The notes below the pieces were generated by a model, which was not told where the DNA came from, made no database searches, and saw only the letters and a list, made by a program, of their open reading frames with translations. The position numbers were made by a program, and so were the translations under genes. A stretch of DNA of 64,000 nucleotides from Plectosphaerella cucumerina (lineage: Eukaryota > Ascomycota > Sordariomycetes > Glomerellales > Plectosphaerellaceae): NCBI GenBank assembly GCA_020746995.1, contig JAGPXD010000001.1, positions 5,952,001 through 6,016,000 of the forward strand. Direction: 5' to 3'. Shown here one piece after another: positions 56,844-64,000 of the stretch (position 1 is its first letter; the number at the start of each line of letters is the position of its first letter).

Positions 56844-58456
56844 ATGGGCATCTCTATTCTGTGGCGGGCCCCTGAGGTCAACCCCATCAACGGCAAGGCC
56901 CGCAGTGTCCCCGTTCTCAACCCCTTCAACAAGCATGGCCGGGTCTTCTTCTTCAGCTGGCTGGGTTTCATGATTGCCGTAAGCAACCCTCCCCCTCGCT
57001 ACCGCTGTCTACCTCGACTCACACGTGGCCGCTTTAGTTCTGGGCATGGTACACCTTCCCGCCTCTCCTGACCATCAGCATCCGCAAGGATCTCAACCTC
57101 ACCCCCAAACAAGTCGCCAACTCCAACATCGTCTCCCTGTCCTCGACCCTGCTGATGCGCCTGATCGCCGGCCCGGCATGTGACAAGTTCGGATCCCGCT
57201 GGGTCTTCGGCGGCCTGCTCCTCCTTGGCTCCCTCCCCGTCGGCCTCGCCCCTCTCATCAAGAACGCCACCGGTCTCTACATCAGCCGTTTCTTCATCGG
57301 TATCCTCGGCGCCACCTTCGTTCCTTGCCAGGTCTGGTGCACCGGCTTCTTCGACAAGAACATCGTCGGAACTGCCAACGCGTTGGCTGGTGGCTGGGGT
57401 AACGCTGGTGGTGGTGTCACCTACTTCGTCATGCCCGCCGTCTATGATGCCTTTGTTCACCAGCACGGCCTGTCGTCCGGTGTCGCCTGGCGCCTGACCT
57501 TCATCGTTCCTCTCATCTGCATCATCGCCTGCGGCGTCGGCCTGCTCCTGTGCTGCGAAGATACTCCCACCGGCAAGTGGAGCGAGCGCCACCTCCAGGT
57601 CCAGGAGAACCTCAGGAACCAGGGTGTCGACAGCTCCCCCGAGGCCACCGTCGTCGACCTCCCCGGCGGCATCACCGACCGCGCCGAGATCACCCCCTCC
57701 GGATCTTCCGACATGGAGAAGAACAGCCACAGCTCCAAGAAGAACGCGGCCCTGTTCGACAACGAGGGCCCCCTGTCCCGCACCGAGATGCTCGAGGTCG
57801 CCAAGGGCGAGACCGTCACCGGCCCCACCTTCAAGGAGATGATGAAGGTCTCCGTCTCCCCCCAGACCATCTTCCACGTCCTGACCTACGCCTGCTCCTT
57901 CGGCGGCGAGCTCGCCATCAACTCCATCCTGTCGTCCTACTACCTCAAGAATTTCCCCACCCTCGGCCAGACCGGCGCCTCCAACCTGGCCGCCATGTTC
58001 GGCTTCCTCAACGTCGTCACCCGCCCCCTCGGCGGCGTCGTCGGCGACCTCGTCTACAAGTTCGGCAACCGCAACCTGTGGCTCAAGAAGGGCTGGATCA
58101 GCATCTGCGGCCTCCTCACCGGCTGCCTGCTCATCCTCATCGGCCGCCTCGACCCCCACCACCTGCCCACCATGGTCGGCCTCATCCTGCTCATGGCCAT
58201 CTTCCACGAGGCCGGCAACGGCGCCAACTTTGCCCTGATCCCCCACGTCCACCCCCGCGCCAACGGTGTCCTCTCCGGCCTCACCGGCGCCGGTGGCAAC
58301 CTCGGCGGCGTTGTCTTCGCCATCATCTTCCGCTTCATGGACAGCGGTACCAACTACGCCAAGGCCTTCTGGGTCATCGGTTGCATGCACATTGGCCTCA
58401 ACCTGCTGGTCTGCTGGATCCCGCCCCTGCCCAAGGGCCAGTTCGGTGGCCACTAA
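56844..58456 (+). CDS. nrtA: High-affinity nitrate transporter (NNP family, CrnA/NrtA/NIT-10 type), 517 aa
   Basis: Two exons, 56844-56978 and 57038-58456; the intron interrupts the first membrane helix. This is a 12-helix major-facilitator protein of the nitrate/nitrite porter family. The start MGISILWRAPEVNPINGKA and helix WAWYTFPPLLTISIRKDLNLT are typical. Nitrate signature 1 is GGWGNAGGG (163-171) and signature 2 is GNGANFALIPHV (about 437-448), followed by a Gly-rich stretch. A long hydrophilic loop between helices 6 and 7 (about residues 245-325) is a fungal feature. It imports nitrate with protons at the plasma membrane. Nitrate and nitrite reductase genes are not next to it. The promoter has GATA and NirA-type sites. 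The 484-residue antisense frame is a codon-bias shadow. Confidence 0.95.
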
Positions 58457-58966
58457 GCGGTCGAGGATGTTGGAGCTTGTAATCTTGGGAATTATCTGAA
58501 GCGGTGGAATTTACTGGAATAGTTTTCTGTATGGCGTTCAGGGTTTGATATCGCCCAAAAGGGGGGGCTTGGCTGAGAGATAGTTCCCTGGTGTGGTTTA
58601 CTTTTATGATACCTACATAGATTAGTAGATGGGAGAATACTTCAAACATGTCATCAAGTTCTCGATCGTGTGAGGTTGTGATGACTTGACCGATCGAAAA
58701 CTACCCTCGACCAGAGAAACCGCGTTTCAGAAACGACATTGCGGCGGAGATCCGCTAGATAGTGCACGTCAGATTCGCGGCAAAGGCTTGTGTTGCGGGA
58801 GATCGACCGAGAGGAACATTTGTCAGTGGGAAGCCAAGATGCGCGGGGCAGAGCTTGACATTAGGGTCGAGACAAGCATTTAACATAACGTTGAATATCG
58901 TAATTGTAGCCTGGCAATTTGATACAGAAATATAAATCAGATCCTGCTATCATCATAGGGACAGAA
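58457..58966. other. Convergent intergenic region
   Basis: 510 bp holding the 3' ends of the transporter and of the minus-strand membrane protein. No gene is supported. Confidence 0.5.
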
Positions 58967-61062
58967 TCAAACCCCCCACACCTGCTTCAGTCTAATTCTC
59001 TGCCCCTCTGCCACTTCCAGGGCCTCTTTATCAGGTTTCCCCCTCACAACACTTTCCACATCCGACCTACCAGCTTGGTTGAGCTGAACCAGCTCTACTT
59101 GGAATATATCCAGAGTTCCAAATGCCGTGGGTCGGGGATGTCTGAAACCTAAAGAGGCGACAGTAGCCGCCAGGGAGGCGCATATCAGGAAAGCAGCGGA
59201 GGCGGTGAATGCGATGACTGTCCAGAAGGCTGGTGCAATGTATGTGGACGTGCGAGCCGCGGATCCGGGGAAATAATTCTCGTCGGCGAGCCCTTCTTGT
59301 GCCGTGCGGGAGAAGATGGGGTTCCGCCGGGAAAGAACGGCGCCGCTGAAGACGGGGTTGTAGAGGAAGAGGGCTGTTGCGAAGAGGTTTCGGAGGGTGT
59401 CGACGGCGGTGGAGCTTTCGAGGGCTTCTGTGCTGTACTATATTTTTATGGTAAGCAAACGTCAAGGACATTTGGGGGCACTGGTGCATCAGGGGTATGT
59501 CCTTCCGGTGTTTGAGAAGTGCAAATGGGAGAAAGGGCTACTTGCACTGTTGTACATCAGAGCGTAGAGGTTCAGCGTCAGATCGGATCTTGCCTGGCCA
59601 ATTGCGCAGTATCTCGAGATGGTAGAGTTCTGTGGCGAAAATGGGCAGAGCAGGTTGTCGAACGCGTCGAGGAAGTCACCTGGCGGGATGTTCTGGAGTG
59701 TTGGCTCGCCTTTGTCCGTGACGTCGAGGATGGTGCTGGTCTGGCGATCAGCAGCAATGTTGACGGTGCGACGATAGATGTCCAGCGTGGACGATATGGC
59801 TATGAAGGAGTTCCATCCGGGCCAGTCGGGGTTGAGTGTACAGTCTCCTTCATCGTCGAGCTGGCCTGGATCGCAAACGCGTATTCCTGGACGACAGTCA
59901 GCTTCTACTTTCTTTTCTTCAACGAGAATCTCTCGACTAACCGGCGACAAGTGAGCCTCCCTGATTGCTTTCCTTGGCGCATATCTGAATGGCGCTCTCG
60001 CTAGCCTGATAGACCCGGCATTGGTCGTTGTTCCAGGAGATTGTCCTATCGAATGTAGTGTTTCGTCCTTCCAGTTGGTAGACGGGCATGTTTTGAGTCA
60101 GGTACACCGTCAGCTCGGGGTCGGAAAGCCAGGTGTACGGCCAGGGGGCGATCCATTTCAAGCCTCCCACTAAGAGGACCGACCGGCATGTCTTTTCACT
60201 GCGGCATTGTTCGCCGGCGGGCTCTGTACGAATGGCCATGGTGGTGTCTTGGAGTATGTTGAAGATGTAGCTGTTTGTCGTGAAATCCCCGGGGATTTGG
60301 AAGGCTTCACTGGAGTTGAAGATGCCTACGCCGCCGCTGACGGTTGACCAGCCGGCGGGACGGTAGGCGGTCTCGGTGTTTGCTGAGGACATGATGATGA
60401 TTCCCGGAAACTGGATCATCAGCCAAACGGCAATTCTACGATCGATTAGCATTAGAAGCTTCAGGGGGCTGTGGAATGGCATCTCACCTCCAGAAAGCCC
60501 AGAATCGTGGCCACTTGAACTGGAACCACCGCCTGAAGAAGTTGACAATGCGAGATGGAGAACGAGGCCCGGCTTGGATGGGATTCCAAAAGACCTTCCA
60601 ACATGCGCTTAGGCCAGACGTCATGACGAGATGGGTCAGGAGGTTCCCGCCACGGTGCAGGATCGGGCCCCAGTAGAGTTTCTCCCAGCCGGCCCCTCCG
60701 AGACTTTCAAGAGCCCAGTCGGTGAGTTTGGCAAGAACCGTCAAGAGTAAGATGCCGGTTGGAACTGTTAGATTGGCGAGCGGCCAGTGAGGGGAGTCGC
60801 TTTGGAACGTGATGAGAGCTATGAAGACCACGAGCACCACAGCGCATATGGTAGACCAGAGGAGGCTGTCAGTGAGGCCCGTGTAGAATGGCGCCGCTGA
60901 AGGGGAAGTGTTGCCTGCACTGCTGCTTGCGGGTCCGCTCTGTATGTGTGTTGGCGTCTTCGATGGCGATGCTGGGGGTGATACGGGGCGTGTAGTCGGA
61001 GAAGGGGGCATGGTTGTCGTTGGAGGCGGCACTGGCGCCGGATTTGTCGCTGGCGACGACAT
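58967..61062 (-). CDS. Multi-pass membrane protein with large ectodomain (DUF3176-like layout), 624 aa
   Basis: Four exons: 61062-60488, 60435-59942, 59886-59542 and 59427-58967. The N-terminus is Pro/Ser/Thr-rich and disordered. Hydrophobic segments follow near residues 67-85 (ICAVVLVVFIALITF), 98-112 and about 195-205. A Cys-containing ectodomain with N-glycosylation sites comes next (FNSSE, NTTFD, QNSTIS). A last membrane helix (AFWTVIAFTASAAFLICAS) leads to a short charged tail. Layout and the motif ALESSTAVDTLRNLF suit a family of fungal plasma-membrane proteins of unknown function related to DUF3176; that assignment is tentative. The third joint (donor GTAGCC at 59541, CAG acceptor at 59428) is the least certain. 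Confidence 0.72.
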
Positions 61063-61939
61063 GGTGAATGAATGGTGAAAAGAGAGTGTTTGGTGCAAGA
61101 AAGCTTGCAAGTTGATTGTTATGGCGTATGCTTCTGGAGTGTAATCTGGAGGTGCGGGAGGGAGATATCAAACTTGCAAATAGATACTTCCAGTCCTGTA
61201 TCTTACCGTTTGTCGGCTTGGCATCAACATTGGTCTGAGGTGTTGACCTGAGCTTTCAAAGATAACACGAAAAGGCAGCAATGATCGACATATTCGAATA
61301 CCACCTCCGAAGGGTCACATAAAGTCCAGTCCCCGTCAGCCGCGTCGGCCCTTTGCGCTGCCGAAGCCACGCCGTGCTGCTGGCCTGCAGATATCCTCAA
61401 GGTGGTTGTTCAGCCCCGCAGTCGCTTCCGCAGGATGCAGGGGCCGAAGTGTCAAAAGAGGGACTAGATCAAACACATCACATCACCACTATCGATTGTA
61501 TAGTCGACGATTACCAACGGCCTGATCACGCGACGGGGTGATGTGGACGTGGTAGGGTAGTGGTGTGGCGTGGATCATCGTTCAGCTGAACCGCCATCGT
61601 GTGGGTGAAGAGGACAGAGCCGTGCTTCCGACCATCCCGCTCGAGGCAGAACTGAAGCAGAAAAAGCCTAGGCCTTGCTCGCCTGAAAGCCACTATCACC
61701 TTGTCCACGCAGGTTGAGCGAGCTGAGTGCAGATCACACCAAATGGAGAAACATGGTGCTGAAAAGGGTTCGGTGAAGGGTTTCCCTGGTACTCAGCCAG
61801 CTAACAAGGTCAAGATATAACTTGAAGACATAGTACTGAGATAAGCCAGTTTGACGGTTCATCTATACGATCGTTAGCAAGTCCCCTCACACCTCTGTAT
61901 CTATTTATCCTCCAAGTCCGAGCCTGCGCCCACAACAGA
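61063..61939. other. Divergent intergenic region
   Basis: 877 bp between the membrane-protein start (minus) and the GPI-protein start (plus). No gene is supported; minus frame 61810-62286 is antisense to the GPI protein. Confidence 0.5.
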
Positions 61940-62692
61940 ATGAGGAACATCAATCTCCAGTCAACTACGGCTCTTGCCACGGTCGTTTCCCTGGCCTTGG
62001 CCGCTCGACCTGCCATCCCAGGCAATATATTGCAGCAGCGCCAAGATTTCCTCTGCCCAGTCGTCTGCGACCAGACATGGTGTTGTCTGATCGGCCAGAC
62101 GTGCCAGGAGGCCAGCGCAGGCGACGCACCCTTTGAATGTGCCGACCCCCTGTTCGAGACGACAGAGTCAGCGTTCGCCCTTGGTCCCCTGGTGACGGCC
62201 GTCGAATCCATCGTCTCGGAGAACAACGACTTCATCTCGAGCATCACGGCCGCGCTGTCGCTGACGTTGACATTCCCCTCCATCACCGTCTTGCCCGACC
62301 CTCCGGAGGAGACGACCCCTTCTCAGAGACCAACGCCCACTGAGCCTTCTGTCCCGTCTACCACGACTATCCCTGAGACGGAGAGCACGCAGGAAGCGAC
62401 ACCATCAACCGGTACACCCGATGTGACCAGCACGCAGCCAGCACCGTCCAGCACCGAGACTTCAGATGCGGACAGCACGGAGGAGACACCTTCGAGTCTC
62501 GGGACGTCAGATGTCGAAAGCACCATAACGACCAGCACACGGAGTGGCTCGTCTATCTCTACCGGCGGAGGGTCGACGAGGTCCTTTGATCCCATTCCCA
62601 CCTCGGCACTTCCGGCCGCTGCGCCCAAAGTCATCTCACCCTGGCAGCATGGAATTGCAGCTCTCGGAATGGTCATGGCCGTCGTTTGGTAG
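61940..62692 (+). CDS. Secreted, GPI-anchored Cys-rich surface protein, 250 aa
   Basis: Intronless. A signal peptide covers residues 1-22 (ALATVVSLALAA). The mature N-terminus holds six cysteines, Cys39, 43, 48, 49, 55 and 67 (C-x3-C-x4-CC-x5-C-x11-C), in a small disulfide-rich module. A long Ser/Thr/Pro-rich stretch (about 115-225, several SxETSD-type repeats) should be heavily O-glycosylated. The C-terminus ends in a hydrophobic tail (HGIAALGMVMAVVW) preceded by small residues, a GPI-attachment signal. The protein should sit on the plasma membrane or in the wall. The Cys pattern does not match CFEM (eight Cys). Function unknown; adhesion or host contact are possible. Confidence 0.85.
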   Translation: MRNINLQSTTALATVVSLALAARPAIPGNILQQRQDFLCPVVCDQTWCCLIGQTCQEASAGDAPFECADPLFETTESAFALGPLVTAVESIVSENNDFISSITAALSLTLTFPSITVLPDPPEETTPSQRPTPTEPSVPSTTTIPETESTQEATPSTGTPDVTSTQPAPSSTETSDADSTEETPSSLGTSDVESTITTSTRSGSSISTGGGSTRSFDPIPTSALPAAAPKVISPWQHGIAALGMVMAVVW

Positions 62693-63049
62693 GAGACCCG
62701 CACGGATCTTAGGCATTGAGGCTTGACTGTTGAAGACGCTGGGTGGATGTCGATGTTTCATAGATTTGTAGTAAGCGTAGGGGAGTTGATGCTGGTCGGC
62801 GAGACAGAGAGGATGTGACTGGAAGTTATGAAAGGCCGGAAGAAGAAATTTTAATCAGAGAGTGTCGAATGTAACACAACAGTCCTTTCCGAGATGTCGT
62901 GTTACTGTACCTGATCATCTGGAGTCTGCCATGTATTTCGGAAGTCGTCCTATGTAAGACGGAGCCTCAACGACAGTCGGCTCTTACTCAAGATTGAATC
63001 AACCGGGTTCTGCCCAACTTAGACGCCACCTACAACACATGCTGAATAC
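62693..63049. other. Intergenic, no gene seen
   Basis: 357 bp of AT-richer DNA; presumably the 3' end of the GPI-protein gene. Nothing else is supported. Confidence 0.5.
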
Positions 63050-63311
63050 CTAATTGTAGGAGGATGCAGATATGCATGTGTAAGTGTTGTTCAAATCGCC
63101 GCTGGAAACCGAGTTGCTGGCACCTCCGGTGAGGATGATGTAGGGGACTGTCTGCGCGACAGCCACTGGCAACGCATGCCTCGAGGCAACCAGGCCCAGC
63201 AAAGAGGAGTTGGTTTCCCAAAACTTACTCACCATTGTCAAACATGCAATGGTCAGCCGAGTCATCCTCCCGAGCCACCGTCAAGCCCCTCGGCTCAACG
63301 GCCTGAAGCAT
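63050..63311 (-). CDS. Possible small secreted peptide, about 64 aa
   Basis: A weak model. ATG at 63311 with exon 63311-63233 and exon 63165-63050, joined by a GTGAGT...CCAG intron, gives MLQAVEPRGLTVAREDD... then HCMFDN and VAVAQTVPYIILTGGASNSV, ending SASSYN. It has two cysteines (one in each exon) and short-peptide composition. The hydrophobic sequence just upstream in the same frame (LTGLGVVLTVML) looks like a signal peptide, so the true start may be further upstream in an exon I cannot place. It could equally be chance. No family is recognised. Confidence 0.28.
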
Positions 63312-64000
63312 AACGGTCAATACCACCCCAAGCCCTGTCAGCGCATCCAACTTCCAAAGCCTGCTTCCATGGCGAACTCAACGACGATCCCAATAAGAGA
63401 GAAGACCCAAATGCGACATGGAAACATGAGTCGCTTAGGTTCGAACCGACGATGGTTCCCCCCTGGTCGCTGATTTCTTCAACGACCACCATTGACTGCC
63501 AAGACCAAAGGGGGGTCTGATCGACACATCCGGGACATTTTTAGAGATGGCCGGCATTCTCCGCATCAAAAAAAGAAGTCGCGACGTCGCCATTTGCCCT
63601 TCTTTTCTCCGGACATGCCGGGCGGGGTGGAGAGGACATCGCTGGTGATGATGATCGGATGCTCTGCTCTGCTCTCTGCCTCGTTCTCCGTCGCGCCTAG
63701 ATTGCCCGTCGCGCGAGCCGAGTCAAAAAAATCATCGGATTGTTGCCCGTCTTATTGTTCACCAAAAGTGGAAGCCTGGCACGCGGCGCCACGCCGCCTG
63801 CATGCCAGCCACGCGGGTGGACGAACGGCCGGGACGTCATGGCATCAAGTCAGATGCATTCCCCGGACCCCCGCACGGAAGGCTTGGAAGGCGGGAAAAG
63901 CGCCCTCCTCGCCGTTTGGCTGGTTTCGAAGAGGAATTCATGACTCTCCGCGCATTCGTCGTGGGGGCTTGAAATGAGGGCTTGCGTAATGCCGGATGGT
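63312..64000. other. End of window, no supported gene
   Basis: Frames here, such as plus 63492-63977, are Arg/Ser-rich without motifs. A T-loop-like GGTTCGAACC near 63438 is not flanked by a tRNA structure. Confidence 0.5.

Noticed and set aside
56015..56875. 286-codon frame overlapping the nitrate transporter start in another phase
   Set aside because: Its annotated start is not ATG and its Ser/Pro/His-rich sequence reflects the pyrimidine-rich leader; not supported as a regulatory upstream ORF.
56999..58453. 484-aa minus-strand open frame over the nitrate transporter
   Set aside because: Exact antisense of a strongly biased GC-rich gene; composition (Glu/Val/Gly/Asp runs) is the mirror of third-position C preference, with no domain.
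63430..63460. tRNA-like GGTTCGAACC sequence
   Set aside because: The bases either side of the loop do not pair and no acceptor, D or anticodon arm is present on either strand.

Overview
The window is nuclear DNA from a filamentous ascomycete (Pezizomycotina, most likely a Sordariomycete). Genes are GC-rich and split by short introns of about 48-130 bp with GTRNGT donors. Upstream leaders are pyrimidine-rich. The gene set (Shr3, Anp1, Zn(II)2Cys6 regulator, SAT4/rhodopsin-type protein, NNP nitrate transporter) is typical of that group. I cannot name genus or species. I rebuilt gene models from reading-frame continuity plus GT/AG sites. Each intron listed keeps the frame across the joint.

Layout. 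1-9.7 kb: a long pyrimidine-rich leader, a disordered coiled-coil protein, a decayed SAT4/rhodopsin-type membrane protein (one nonsense codon, two frameshifts) and a secreted Ser-Glu-His esterase. 9.7-23 kb: dense housekeeping block with shr3, a small disordered protein divergent from a mitochondrial FIST-like protein, a Zn(II)2Cys6 transcription factor, a 6-phosphogluconate-dehydrogenase-like oxidoreductase (GC-AG intron), yra1 (8 exons), anp1 and pex4. 23-35 kb: a 995-aa proline/serine-rich protein, a 4.5-kb gap without a supported gene, cgr1, an intron-containing tRNA-Leu(CAA), a tail-anchored coiled-coil protein and a 2.2-kb gap. 35-52.5 kb: a PX-domain lipid-binding protein (yeast Ypr097w/Lec1 family), sdhaf3, a Dhr2-like DEAH helicase, sec9, a GTPBP1-like GTPase, emc6 and an Inp2/vezatin-like protein. 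52.5-64 kb: a 4.3-kb gap rich in GATA sites leading to a high-affinity nitrate transporter, then a multi-pass membrane protein with a large ectodomain, a GPI-anchored Cys-rich surface protein and a possible small secreted peptide.

Most genes are single-copy cell-biology genes: secretory pathway (shr3, anp1, emc6, sec9), peroxisome (pex4, Inp2-like), ribosome and mRNA biogenesis (cgr1, dhr2, yra1) and mitochondrion (sdhaf3, FIST-like). They do not form one pathway. I see no secondary-metabolite cluster, transposon, CRISPR or rRNA. The most notable points are the isolated nitrate transporter with an NIT2/AreA- and NIT4/NirA-type promoter, a run of mutually exclusive hairpins in its upstream gap, the decaying SAT4 gene, several introns that need non-standard splice sites, and a Sec9 whose first SNARE helix seems to lack the zero-layer glutamine.
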